A DNA stretch of 64,000 nucleotides from DATFML01 sp964571225 (GTDB taxonomy: Bacteria; Pseudomonadota; Gammaproteobacteria; DATFLG01): NCBI GenBank assembly GCA_964571225.1, contig CAZNBB010000001.1, positions 27,901-91,900 on the forward strand. Reading direction: 5' to 3'. Positions 52,481-60,748 of the stretch are shown piece by piece. Position numbers and translations under genes: made by a program. The notes beneath the pieces are model-generated. The model ran no database searches. It worked only from the letters and a program-made list of their open reading frames with translations, and was not told where the DNA came from. Numbering within the stretch: the stretch's first letter is position 1; each line of letters begins with the position of its first letter.

Positions 52481-53240
52481 ATCCGCGCCGGCACGTCCAC
52501 TGGAACGTCTGGTGCTGGCCCTGGACAGCGCCATGGACGACGGCGAGCGGCTGCGTCTGGCTGCCCGGTTGGCCGCCCGATTGGATGTGGAGTTGAGCGG
52601 CTTGTTCGTCGAAGATATCGCGCTGCATCGGCTCGCCGATCTGCCGATTGCGATCGAAGTGAGCCGGTTGGCTGCGCAGAGCCGGACCTTCGCAGCGGCG
52701 GAGCTGGAACGGTGCCTGCGGGTTCATGCCGCGAGGCTGGAGGCGGCCCTGGGGGCTGCCGCAAGGGCGGCAGGCGTGCCCTGGTCGTTCCGGGCGCTGC
52801 GGGGACAGCCGATACGCGACGCCCTGACAGCGGCAACGGAGCGGGATCTGGTGTTGGTTGCAGGGGCCGGGCGATATCCGCTGAGAGGGCGGGGGCGCGG
52901 CGTCGGTCCCGTAGCGGTGATCTTCGATGCGAGCGGCACGGCCACAGGCGCCTTGGCAATTGCGGCCCGCGTTGCACGGCTTGAGGCCCGCCGGTTGCTG
53001 GTGCTGGTGGCCGGGGCCGAAGCGGACAGCGCGGCGCTGCGCGATCGGGCCCATGGCGAACTGGCCACGCTCTCCGTTCCTGCCGACTACGTTTCCCTGG
53101 GTGGCGGGGAGCTGGCGGCAGCCCTGACCGTTGCGGCCCGTGTCCATGCGGAACTATTGGTGACCGATAGGCGGCAAATCGACGCTGCCCAGGCAGGGAT
53201 GCTGGAACGCGCCCCGTGCGCCATCGTCGTAGTACGGTGA
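52470..53240 (+). CDS. universal-stress-like protein of unknown function
   Basis: 256 residues; ATG 52470 overlaps the Lon-like stop. It begins LERLVLALDSAMDDGERLRLAARLAARLDVELSGLFVED, the typical opening of a Usp alpha/beta domain, and a second, degenerate half follows (VAVIFDASGTATGALAIAARVARLEARRLLVLVAG) ending in ERAPCAIVVVR. The ATP-binding G-x2-G-x9-G(S/T) motif is not evident. It is a cytoplasmic two-domain Usp-like protein. The overlap suggests a joint function with the protease, perhaps as adaptor or sensor. Confidence 0.7.
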   Translation: MATESAPARPLERLVLALDSAMDDGERLRLAARLAARLDVELSGLFVEDIALHRLADLPIAIEVSRLAAQSRTFAAAELERCLRVHAARLEAALGAAARAAGVPWSFRALRGQPIRDALTAATERDLVLVAGAGRYPLRGRGRGVGPVAVIFDASGTATGALAIAARVARLEARRLLVLVAGAEADSAALRDRAHGELATLSVPADYVSLGGGELAAALTVAARVHAELLVTDRRQIDAAQAGMLERAPCAIVVVR

Positions 53241-53295
53241 CCATACAAAGGCGCTGGACCCGCAATCGGGGAGTCGGTGCGGCCGCCGTCTACTC

Positions 53296-54012
53296 TTATT
53301 TGCGGCGTGTCTGGTTGGCCGTTATCTCGGTCATGAGCTCCAGTTGGACCCGCTGGATTTCCACCAGGCGCTGCCACTGGGTGGACAACATGTGGTCGAT
53401 CTTTTCGTGAAGCTGCCGTATTTCCAGTTCGGCCTTCATGTTGACCTGGTAGTCGTGTTGCGCCCGTAGACGGTCCCGGTCCTCCTGGCGGTTCTGGCTC
53501 ATCATGATGACAGGCGCCTGCACTGCCGCGAGACAGGACAGTACCAGATTCAGCAGAATGAATGGGTACGGGTCGAAGGGATGCCGGACCAGAAGGGCGG
53601 TGTTAACGATGATCCACAGGGCAAGTACGCCGCCAAAAGCCATCAGAAAGGTCCATGAGCCTCCGAATTCCGCCAGGCGGTCGGAGAGCCGTTCCCCGAG
53701 GGTCAGCTGCTGTTCGAACTCGGCGTCCACGTTGCGGGCCAATATCTCGTGCTCCCGCAGACTCCGGACGACCTCGTTCTCAAGGGAACTCAGCTCGCCC
53801 TTTTCGGCCGCCAGCAGGGACTGGACATAGCGGTCCCGATATCGGTTGAGATCGTTGCGGCACAGGACCTCGTCCGGCGACCAGTCGGGGTGTTCCTTGT
53901 GGATCTCGTCGACGACGGCCGTACGCAGCAGCGAACCCGGAACCAGTTCGCTGTGGGCAAACGTGTGCCCGCAGATGGGGCAGACGGCAGTGGCGGACTG
54001 GCGTTTGGTCAT
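53296..54012 (-). CDS. DUF1003 membrane protein with N-terminal zinc-finger-like motif
   Basis: 238 residues from ATG 54012; the longer frame upstream is not convincing. An N-terminal CPICGHTF motif (only one CxxC visible, with a later His) precedes a charged region. Two membrane helices form the DUF1003 core: GGSWTFLMAFGGVLALWIIVN and FDPYPFILLNLVLSCLAAVQAPVIMMSQNRQEDRDR, the second with the family's MSQNRQ signature. A C-terminal coiled coil follows (HEKIDHMLSTQWQRLVEIQR). The function of the family is unknown. It is convergent with the Usp-like gene. Confidence 0.88.
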   Translation of the reverse strand: MTKRQSATAVCPICGHTFAHSELVPGSLLRTAVVDEIHKEHPDWSPDEVLCRNDLNRYRDRYVQSLLAAEKGELSSLENEVVRSLREHEILARNVDAEFEQQLTLGERLSDRLAEFGGSWTFLMAFGGVLALWIIVNTALLVRHPFDPYPFILLNLVLSCLAAVQAPVIMMSQNRQEDRDRLRAQHDYQVNMKAELEIRQLHEKIDHMLSTQWQRLVEIQRVQLELMTEITANQTRRK

Positions 54013-54232
54013 AATGGCTCCCAGCACGGAACCTGTGCGGCGTTTCCAGCTGTTGCTTGCCGTTAGTAAATCCGTTTTGATAGGTTTCCGCAAGCACCGG
54101 ATACAGACGGCCTTAAGGGGATTGCAATGAATTTCCCGGAGTCCGGGTTGTCTCAAGCGAGGCGGCCGTGGCGGGTTCCACTGCCTTCCGCCCGGGTCAG
54201 TGCATCCGATAAACCGAACAAAGGAGGATGTC

Positions 54233-54733
54233 GTGGTGACCACCAGAAATTATGTCTTGACGTCGCTGCTGTGCTTGGCCTGGCTGCTGGGCGGCGTCGC
54301 CCACGGAGCCGGTTTGAAGGATACCGACGCTCTGCGGGGCCTTAGCAGCGCCAAGGGCGTGTTCATGATCGATATCAACGATCCGAGTCGCGTTGCCCAT
54401 GTGCTCCATGTGGTGGAAAAGACCGATACCGGCATGCGCAAGCAGGGTGTGACGCCCCATATCATCGTCGTGGTGATCGGCCCGGCGGTGGCCTTTCTCA
54501 CCAAGGACCGCCGCGGCATCTCCTACATGCAGGAGCGCGCCGTGTCCCAGGTCCAGAAGGAGATCCACAAGCTCAAGACCATGGGCGTGCGGACCGAAGC
54601 CTGCGGGGTCGCCCTCAAGGGCATGGATGTGGATCCGAAAGACGTGATCGACGACGTGCATCCGGTGGGCAACGGCTTCATTTCCGCCATCGGCTACCAG
54701 GCGCAGGGATACGAACTGGTGCCGGTGTACTAG
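54233..54733 (+). CDS. exported DsrE-like protein
   Basis: 166 residues; the start is GTG 54233 (or 54236), five bases after a strong AAAGGAGG. The signal peptide is clear (YVLTSLLCLAWLLGGVAHGAG). The mature part has a DsrE-like alpha/beta fold: KGVFMIDINDPSRVAHVLHVVEKT, IIVVVIGPAVAFL, VQKEIHKLKTMGVRTEACGVALKGMD with a single conserved-looking Cys, and a C-terminal FISAIGYQAQGYELVPVY. It probably acts in periplasmic sulfur handling; the partner is unknown. It is monocistronic by position. Confidence 0.8.
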   Translation: MVTTRNYVLTSLLCLAWLLGGVAHGAGLKDTDALRGLSSAKGVFMIDINDPSRVAHVLHVVEKTDTGMRKQGVTPHIIVVVIGPAVAFLTKDRRGISYMQERAVSQVQKEIHKLKTMGVRTEACGVALKGMDVDPKDVIDDVHPVGNGFISAIGYQAQGYELVPVY

Positions 54734-54895
54734 AGGTTCCAGGGAGTACCGTCCCGGGGCGGGATAGATGCAGCACCCGGTGTGGGATGCGGATCCTGTC
54801 GGCGCGAGGATTTGGCGCTGTATGCCGGGCGTATTGCATCCGCTCTTGTCTGCAAGACGGGGACGTTGGACGACAAGGATCCCAGCCGGTTTGCT

Positions 54896-55582
54896 TCAGG
54901 AACGCTCACTGTCCTTCGGGCCGCCGGTCAGCGGCACGAAGGCCACCGCCAGTAGACGGGTCTGGTCCACCGACCCGTCGGCGGCCTTTTCGACGAGTAC
55001 GAGATCCTCGTTGTAGCCGGCGCTCCGCAGGGGCAGCACCAGGCGCCCACCGGGCTTGAGTTGCTCGAGCAGGGGCGGCGGGATCTCGCGGGCCGTCGCG
55101 GTGACCAGTATGCCGTCGTAGGGCGCGTGCTCGGCCCAACCGTAGTAGCCGTCGGCGTTTCTCACCATGACGTTGTCGAAACCTTCCTCGGCCAACCGCT
55201 GGCGTGCGGAGTCGGCAAGGGCCGGGATGATTTCCACCGAATACACTTCGCGCACCAGACGCGCGAGTACGGCGGCCTGGTATCCCGAGCCGGTGCCGAC
55301 CTCCAGCACCCGGTGTTCGGGCCGGGTGTCGAGCAGCTCGGTCATCAACGCCACGATGTAGGGCTGGGAGATGGTCTGGCCATGTCCGATGGACAGGGGA
55401 TAGTTGTCGTAGGCATAGGCGTCCTGGCCATCGGACACGAAACACTCCCGCGGCACATCCGAGAGCGCCTTGCGGACGTCGGGGGCGAGGGCCCGGCGTC
55501 CGGTATAGGCGGCGGTGGCACGCATTTCCGCGTCGATCTCTTCGAGTAGACGTCGGCGGTCTTCAGTGTGGTGGGTGCGCAC
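54896..55582 (-). CDS. pcm: protein-L-isoaspartate O-methyltransferase
   Basis: 228 residues. This SAM-dependent repair enzyme methylates isoaspartyl residues in damaged proteins. Family motifs: VPRECFVSD, YPLSIGHGQTISQPYIVALM (substrate loop), VLEVGTGSGYQAAVLARLV (SAM binding), and GILVTATAREIPPPLLEQLKPGGRLVLPL. No signal peptide was seen, so cytoplasmic. It is on the same strand as the ATPase operon, 90 bases past its last gene, and may be read through from it. Confidence 0.94.
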   Translation of the reverse strand: MRTHHTEDRRRLLEEIDAEMRATAAYTGRRALAPDVRKALSDVPRECFVSDGQDAYAYDNYPLSIGHGQTISQPYIVALMTELLDTRPEHRVLEVGTGSGYQAAVLARLVREVYSVEIIPALADSARQRLAEEGFDNVMVRNADGYYGWAEHAPYDGILVTATAREIPPPLLEQLKPGGRLVLPLRSAGYNEDLVLVEKAADGSVDQTRLLAVAFVPLTGGPKDSERS

Positions 55583-55672
55583 AAATTGCCTCGGGGTCTG
55601 GATGCTAGCGGCAAGCGGCCGGTACGCCGGCTTCGCCGGAGAGCCGCTGTCGCATGCCCATTTGGGGGCGAC

Positions 55673-56293
55673 TCACTGTTGACTGTAGTCCAGGCGCACG
55701 CGCACCGCTTCCTCCTGGTCTATGTCCTCGAGATGGGCTTCCAGCTCGTGCAACGCCTCCCTGATTTCCGGCAGCAGCACGTCTTCCAGCGCGCGGGCCC
55801 GACGTTCGGTGCGTCGGTATTCCTCCAGCAGGCGATGTAGGTTGCCGGTAATGGCAGCCAGGAGCGCGCTCTGCTCCAGCAGTGTCCGGAAGCGGGTGGC
55901 GCAGTGGCGGGCTTCCGGGGACGGGTTCTCGGCGGCTGCGGCCGAATGTTCGGCCTGCAGGCTGGTTTCCTGCTGGATCAGGGTGACGCCCAGGAAGGAG
56001 CGGCGGTGAAGGTGTATCTCGCTGGCATCCAGGGGGGCGACCGGATACACCGCGGTGCCTTCGAGACCGTGGCGCCTGACCGTTTCGCGCAGGGCGGCGC
56101 TGGCCTGCCGATGCATCTCGTTGAAACGTTCCCGTTGCGCCTCGTAGTCCTGAATCTGGCGGATGATCTCGGCTGCCAGCAGCAGGCGTTTCTCGTCCAG
56201 GAAGCGGTAGCCTTCCTGCATGACTTGCTGTTCTTCGCGCAGCTCCAGCAACGCGGAATGGGTCGGCGCGTAGCCTCTGCCGGCTTCAGCCAC
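55673..56293 (-). CDS. atpD: V/A-type ATPase subunit D
   Basis: 206 residues. This is the central-shaft subunit of a V/A-type rotary ATPase, largely two long antiparallel helices: the N-terminal LLELREEQQVMQEGYRFLDEKRLLLAAEI and the C-terminal RTERRARALEDVLLPEIREALHEL with the family's RRxNALE-like block (RRARALED). It overlaps the subunit B stop by eight bases and is the last gene of the operon. Confidence 0.92.
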   Translation of the reverse strand: MAEAGRGYAPTHSALLELREEQQVMQEGYRFLDEKRLLLAAEIIRQIQDYEAQRERFNEMHRQASAALRETVRRHGLEGTAVYPVAPLDASEIHLHRRSFLGVTLIQQETSLQAEHSAAAAENPSPEARHCATRFRTLLEQSALLAAITGNLHRLLEEYRRTERRARALEDVLLPEIREALHELEAHLEDIDQEEAVRVRLDYSQQ

Positions 56294-57677
56294 CGTCGTT
56301 GCCCTCGGTAATGTACCGCTGGATCTGGGCGTCGCTCAGTCGGTTCAACTCGGCGGGGGGCAACAGGGAGAGCAATTTCCAGCCGATGGCCATGCTGTCC
56401 TCCAGAGAGCGTGCCTGGTCCTGCCGCACCAGGGTGTCCTCGAAACGATCGCCGAATTCCAGGTACAGGCGGTCCACGTCCGTCAGCCCCTCCGAGCCGA
56501 CCACGCTGGCGAGCACGCGAACCTGCACGGCGCGGGCGTAGGCGGCGTACAGCTGATTGGCCAGATCGGGATGATCCGGATGGGTGTAACCCCGGCCGGT
56601 ACCGTCCTTCATCAGCCGCGACAGGCTGGGCAGCACCTTCACCGGCGGGTAGATGTCGCGCCGGGCCAACTCCCGGTCCAACACGATCTGACCTTCGGTG
56701 ATGTAGCCGCTGAGATCCGGTATGGGATGGGTGATGTCGTCCGCCGGCATGGTCAGGATGGGCATCTGGGTGAGGGTGCCGGGATGGCCTTTGATGCGTC
56801 CGGCGCGTTCGTAGATGCTGGCCAGGTCCGAGTACATGTACCCCGGATAACCCTTGCGGCTGGGGATCTCGCCGTGGCTGGCGGACACCTCACGCAGGGC
56901 TTCGCAGTAGTTGGTCAGGTCCGTCATGATAAGCAGCACATGGCGTCCTTCCACAAACGCCAGGTATTCGGCTGCCGTCAGGGCGAAGCGGGGTGTCAGC
57001 AGGCGCTGCACGCTGGAGTCGCTGGCCAGATTCAGGAACAACGCGGTGCGTGCCAGGGCGCCGCTGGTTTCCATGGCCCGACGGAAGGACTCGGCGGTGT
57101 CGTGGGGGATGCCGATGCCTACGAATACGATGGCGAAGGATTCGCCGTGCTCGCCGCGCAGCCGTGCCTGCTGGGCGATCTGGATGGCCAGGCGGTCGTG
57201 GGGCAGACCGCCGCCGGAGAAGACAGGCAGCTTCTGCCCGCGCACCAGGCTGTTCATCAGGTCGATGGTGGAAACCCCGGTTTCGATGAAATCGGTGGGC
57301 ATGGCCCGTTCCGCCGGATTGATGGCCAGCCCTTCGATGCGTAACCGCTGCTTGGCGGCGATCGGAGGTCCGCCGTCCAGCACCCGTCCCACGCCGTCGA
57401 AGGTGCGTCCCAGAATGTCCGGCCCGAGACTGAAATGAATGGGCTCGCCCCGGAAACGCACCCGGGTGGTGGCCAATGCCAGACCGGTGGTGGATTCCAG
57501 CACCTCCACGATCATGTAATCCTCGTCCAACGTGGAGATGCGGCCCAGCCGCGCCCGGCCGTCCGCCCCGATCACCTCCACCGACTCGTTCAGGCCCACA
57601 TCGATGGTGCGGTGCAGGAACAGCAGCGGGCCTTCGATGCCCGTTGCTGCATCGCTCAGATACAGGTCAGCCTGCAT
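56286..57677 (-). CDS. atpB: V/A-type ATPase subunit B
   Basis: 463 residues from ATG 57677. This is the non-catalytic head subunit. In place of the P-loop it has FSGGGLPHDRLAIQIAQQ, as expected of B. Other family blocks are MPTDFIETGVSTIDLMNSLVRGQKLP, MTDLTNYCEALREVS, and SRKGYPGYMYSDLASIYERAG. It overlaps subunit A by 11 bases and subunit D by 8. The longer upstream frame lies inside the A gene and is ignored. Confidence 0.96.
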   Translation of the reverse strand: MQADLYLSDAATGIEGPLLFLHRTIDVGLNESVEVIGADGRARLGRISTLDEDYMIVEVLESTTGLALATTRVRFRGEPIHFSLGPDILGRTFDGVGRVLDGGPPIAAKQRLRIEGLAINPAERAMPTDFIETGVSTIDLMNSLVRGQKLPVFSGGGLPHDRLAIQIAQQARLRGEHGESFAIVFVGIGIPHDTAESFRRAMETSGALARTALFLNLASDSSVQRLLTPRFALTAAEYLAFVEGRHVLLIMTDLTNYCEALREVSASHGEIPSRKGYPGYMYSDLASIYERAGRIKGHPGTLTQMPILTMPADDITHPIPDLSGYITEGQIVLDRELARRDIYPPVKVLPSLSRLMKDGTGRGYTHPDHPDLANQLYAAYARAVQVRVLASVVGSEGLTDVDRLYLEFGDRFEDTLVRQDQARSLEDSMAIGWKLLSLLPPAELNRLSDAQIQRYITEGNDGG

Positions 57678-59421
57678 GGGCACTGTCTCCTTGCAGCGCA
57701 CCGAAGGCGCTGTCCAGTTCGGTGGACAACTGATGGAATTCCTCCAACTGATTCTCGCCGATCTCCTCGCCCATACGCTGCAGCCGGCGCAGTATGGGCA
57801 GGGCGGCAATGCGATCGAGGGGCACGCCCCGCTCGACGGCATCCAGGGCCAATTCGATGAAACGGGTCACCAGGTTCATCATGGCGGTCTGGCGGGCTGG
57901 CGAGGCGTAGCGATCCAGTTCGGAGAACGAGGACTGGCGCAGGAAGCCTTGGTTGATGAGGTCGCCGCACAGCAAAATGCACTGCTGGCGCGGCGGCAGG
58001 GCGTCTTTGCCCACGATGCGCGCCATGCGCTCCAGGCGCGTCTGCTCCTCCAGCACCTGCAGCAGCCGGCGGCGCTGATCGGCCCATTGGGGATGGCCTT
58101 CGCCTTTCCACCACCAGGCCAGGGACTCCACGTCTTCGGTATAGGACTGCAGTGGGTGCACGGCGGGGTAGAAGCGCGCCTGGGCGCGACCCCTGTCCAG
58201 GGCCCAGAAGCTGCGCACATAGCGTTTGGTATGGGTGGTGACCGGCTCGGAGAAGTCGCCGGCCGGCGGGCTGACGGCGCCGATCAGCGTCAGGGACCCT
58301 TCCTTGCCGCTGAGGGTGCGCACCCGCGCGGCACGCTCGTAGAAGTCGGCCAGCCGGCTGCCCAGGTAGGCGGGATAGCCCGCCTCGCCAGGCAGCTCGC
58401 CCAATCGCCCGGACACTTCCCGCAGGGCTTCCGCCCAACGGCTGGTGGAATCCGCCATCAGCGCCACGTGCATTCCCTGGTCACGGAAGTACTCGGCCAC
58501 CGTCACGCCGGTATAGATGCTGGCTTCCCGGGCTGCCACCGGCATGTTGGAGGTATTGGCGATGATCACCGTGCGCTCCATGAGGGCCCGTCCGCTGCGG
58601 GGGTCCTGAAGCTCGGGGAACTCGTGCAGCACGCCGGCCATCTCGTTGCCCCGCTCGCCGCAGCCCACGTAGACGATGATGTCGGCATCGCACCACTTCG
58701 CCAGACTCTCCTGCAGCACCGTCTTGCCGGTACCGAAACCGCCCGGCAAAGCGGCCTTGCCCCCGCGGGCCACCGGGAACAGGGCGTCCAGGATGCGCTG
58801 ACCGGTGAGCATCGGGCGGTCCGCGGGCAGCCGCTCCACCACCGGGCGCGCCTCGCGTACCGGCCAGCGCTGCAGCATGGTGATTGCGTGCCGCTCACCG
58901 TCGTCGGTTTCCAATGTGGCGAGGGTGGCGTCCTCGCGATAGATGCCCGCCTCGACGATTTCCACCACCTTGCCATGGCGGTTCGGCGGGACCAGGCAGC
59001 GCTGCTGCAGGCCCCCCGGCGGCAGCAATCGACCGAGCACATGCCCGGGGCCGATTTTCTCGCCCACCTGCACCTGGGGCTCGAAGGGCAACTCCACGGG
59101 CGGACGTGTATACATTCCGGGCCGCACGTAGGTCATGCTGAGCCCGGAAAGGGGGCGCAGCAGACCGTCGAAGATGCTGCCGAGCAGGCCCGGTCCCAGT
59201 TCCACCGCCAGCGGAGACCCGGTGCCGGTTACCGGCACCCCGGGCCGCAGCCCGGTGGTGTCTTCGTAGACCTGCACCACGATCTCATCTTCACGCAGGC
59301 GGATGACTTCGCCGAGCAATTGCTGCTCGCCGATCAGTACCGCCTCGTTGACGCTGAACGGGCCGTCAGGCCTGGCTTTGAGCACCGGGCCGCTGATCCA
59401 TCGGATGACCGCTTCAGCCAT
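57667..59421 (-). CDS. atpA: V/A-type ATPase catalytic subunit A
   Basis: 584 residues. Walker A is GGFGTGKTVLQ at about residue 230, with the catalytic Glu in YVGCGERGNEMAGVL and MADSTSRWAEALREVSGRLGELPGEAGYPAYLGSRLADFYERA following. The ~90-residue non-homologous insert typical of A subunits (GPGHVLGRLLPPGG and neighbours) is present. The cytoplasmic A3B3 head hydrolyses or makes ATP as the central shaft turns. A 57-base gap to subunit E is the widest in the operon. Confidence 0.97.
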   Translation of the reverse strand: MAEAVIRWISGPVLKARPDGPFSVNEAVLIGEQQLLGEVIRLREDEIVVQVYEDTTGLRPGVPVTGTGSPLAVELGPGLLGSIFDGLLRPLSGLSMTYVRPGMYTRPPVELPFEPQVQVGEKIGPGHVLGRLLPPGGLQQRCLVPPNRHGKVVEIVEAGIYREDATLATLETDDGERHAITMLQRWPVREARPVVERLPADRPMLTGQRILDALFPVARGGKAALPGGFGTGKTVLQESLAKWCDADIIVYVGCGERGNEMAGVLHEFPELQDPRSGRALMERTVIIANTSNMPVAAREASIYTGVTVAEYFRDQGMHVALMADSTSRWAEALREVSGRLGELPGEAGYPAYLGSRLADFYERAARVRTLSGKEGSLTLIGAVSPPAGDFSEPVTTHTKRYVRSFWALDRGRAQARFYPAVHPLQSYTEDVESLAWWWKGEGHPQWADQRRRLLQVLEEQTRLERMARIVGKDALPPRQQCILLCGDLINQGFLRQSSFSELDRYASPARQTAMMNLVTRFIELALDAVERGVPLDRIAALPILRRLQRMGEEIGENQLEEFHQLSTELDSAFGALQGDSAHAG

Positions 59422-59478
59422 TGGACCGCGTCCCCCCGCTGGCCGTCGGAGCGGGTACCGCCGGGTGTGGTGTTTGGT

Positions 59479-60105
59479 TCACTGTCGAGCCTCTTCCAGG
59501 TGTGCCAGCAGCTGTGCTTCGATTTCCTCGCGGTTGGCCAGCAGTCCGTGCAGGGTACCGTCCAGGCACGCTCCGCCGGCGCAGATGCGTAGCCCGGCGC
59601 TCAGGTCCTCGTCGACGGCGAACACGCACTGCGCACCGCTGCGCGTTTCGATACGCGATTGCCACTTCCCGAATTCGTCTGTGGCCCAATCGGAGGGATG
59701 TTCGATGCGCCAGGGGGCTTGGGGCAGGCTCGCCAGCCCCCGCTCGACAAGCGAGCCCACCCATTGGCGACGGCCGTCGGACGACTTCCAGCGCAAGGTC
59801 AGGGCCCGTTCCAGACGGTTCCAGGCGCGCTTCAGGGTATGGGAGACGGCGTCGCGATAGTGCTGGCGGTTGCGGGTTTCGAGCTGGGCGCGGGCCGCTT
59901 CGATGCGGCGACGTGCGTGCAGGCGTTCTTCCTCGATGCCCCGGTGCACATGTTGCCGCGCTTCGCGGTAGGCATTGCGGACGAACTCGCGAGCCTGTTC
60001 CCCGGCTTCGCGTCGAATCTGCTCGCAACGCTGATCGGCGTGCTCCTGGAGCAACTCCAGCAGGGCGTCCATTGGCTCGCGGACGTCGCTCCGTTCGTCG
60101 TTCAT
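59479..60105 (-). CDS. atpE: V/A-type ATPase subunit E (peripheral stalk)
   Basis: 208 residues. Residues ~10-105 are a long, Arg/Glu/Gln-rich helix (ALLELLQEHADQRCEQIRREAGEQAREF), and the C-terminal ~100 residues form a small alpha/beta domain ending LREEIEAQLLAHLEEA-like sequence. It is weakly conserved, as E subunits usually are; position in the operon is the main support. Its stop is four bases from overlap with the F gene. Confidence 0.82.
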   Translation of the reverse strand: MNDERSDVREPMDALLELLQEHADQRCEQIRREAGEQAREFVRNAYREARQHVHRGIEEERLHARRRIEAARAQLETRNRQHYRDAVSHTLKRAWNRLERALTLRWKSSDGRRQWVGSLVERGLASLPQAPWRIEHPSDWATDEFGKWQSRIETRSGAQCVFAVDEDLSAGLRICAGGACLDGTLHGLLANREEIEAQLLAHLEEARQ

Positions 60106-60401
60106 GCGCCCACGCCCAGTTGGCCCCGCAGCCAGGCGGCGAGATCGGGCGGCGCGGCATGACCGCCTGCGTCCGGCACCACCACCACCAGCGTCTGGCG
60201 ATGGCGTAAAGCCGCCCGCAGTTCCGGCTCTGGCAGCCGGGCGGCGAAATCCGCCGCCAGGATCAGCAGGCTGGTCTCCTCCAGGGCCCAGTCGAGCAAC
60301 GCCGTCGGATCGTCGGTGCTTTCGGCAAGTTCGATGCGGGCGCCGGCCAGCCGATAGCCGGCCCCCGTGAGGGGGTCGCCGATGAACAGCGGAGCGGTCA
60401 T
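60102..60401 (-). CDS. atpF: V/A-type ATPase subunit F
   Basis: 99 residues from ATG 60401. A small Rossmann-like domain: MTAPLFIGDPLTGAGYRLAGARIEL, TSLLILAADFAARL, and LVVVVPDAGG near the C-terminus. It binds the central shaft and regulates catalysis. It overlaps the K gene stop by one base and the E gene start by four. The longer upstream frame is within the K gene. Confidence 0.88.
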   Translation of the reverse strand: MTAPLFIGDPLTGAGYRLAGARIELAESTDDPTALLDWALEETSLLILAADFAARLPEPELRAALRHRQTLVVVVPDAGGHAAPPDLAAWLRGQLGVGA

Positions 60402-60748
60402 CAGGTCAACCGGTTCAGAATCAGGATGGACACGATCAGCCCGTAGATGGCGATGCCTTCGGCCAGACCCACGAGCACGATGGTGCGTCCCAGCAATTCT
60501 GGTTTTTCGGCCAGTGCGCCCACCGCCGCACTGCCGACGGCGGCCACGGCATAACCGGCCCCGAGGGACGACAGTCCGGTAGCCAGGGCGGCGGCGAGGT
60601 AACCCCATTGCAATACCCCCGGCGCTACGGCGGCGCGTACGGCTTCGTCGGCGGCGAAAGCCGGGGCGACGAACAGCATGGCGGTACCGGCCAGACAGAA
60701 GATGCCGGCCACTACCGTGAGTGCCAGCGCGACACGCGGCTTTTTCAT
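60401..60748 (-). CDS. atpK: V/A-type ATPase rotor subunit K (proteolipid c)
   Basis: 115 residues. After a removable-looking hydrophobic leader (LALTVVAGIFCLAGTAML, AFAADE) come two membrane helices, YLAAALATGLSSLGAGYAVAAVGSAAVGAL and LGRTIVLVGLAEGIAIYGLIVSIL, joined by a polar EKPEL loop. The ion-binding Glu lies in GLAEGIAIYG. This single-hairpin form resembles the bacterial and archaeal A-type ring. Whether it carries H+ or Na+ cannot be settled by eye; no classical Na+ signature (Q...ET/ES) is obvious. Confidence 0.92.
   Translation of the reverse strand: MKKPRVALALTVVAGIFCLAGTAMLFVAPAFAADEAVRAAVAPGVLQWGYLAAALATGLSSLGAGYAVAAVGSAAVGALAEKPELLGRTIVLVGLAEGIAIYGLIVSILILNRLT

Noticed and set aside
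57532..59592. 686-codon frame opposite ATPase subunits A and B
   Set aside because: Antisense to two strongly conserved ATPase genes, with shadow-like composition.
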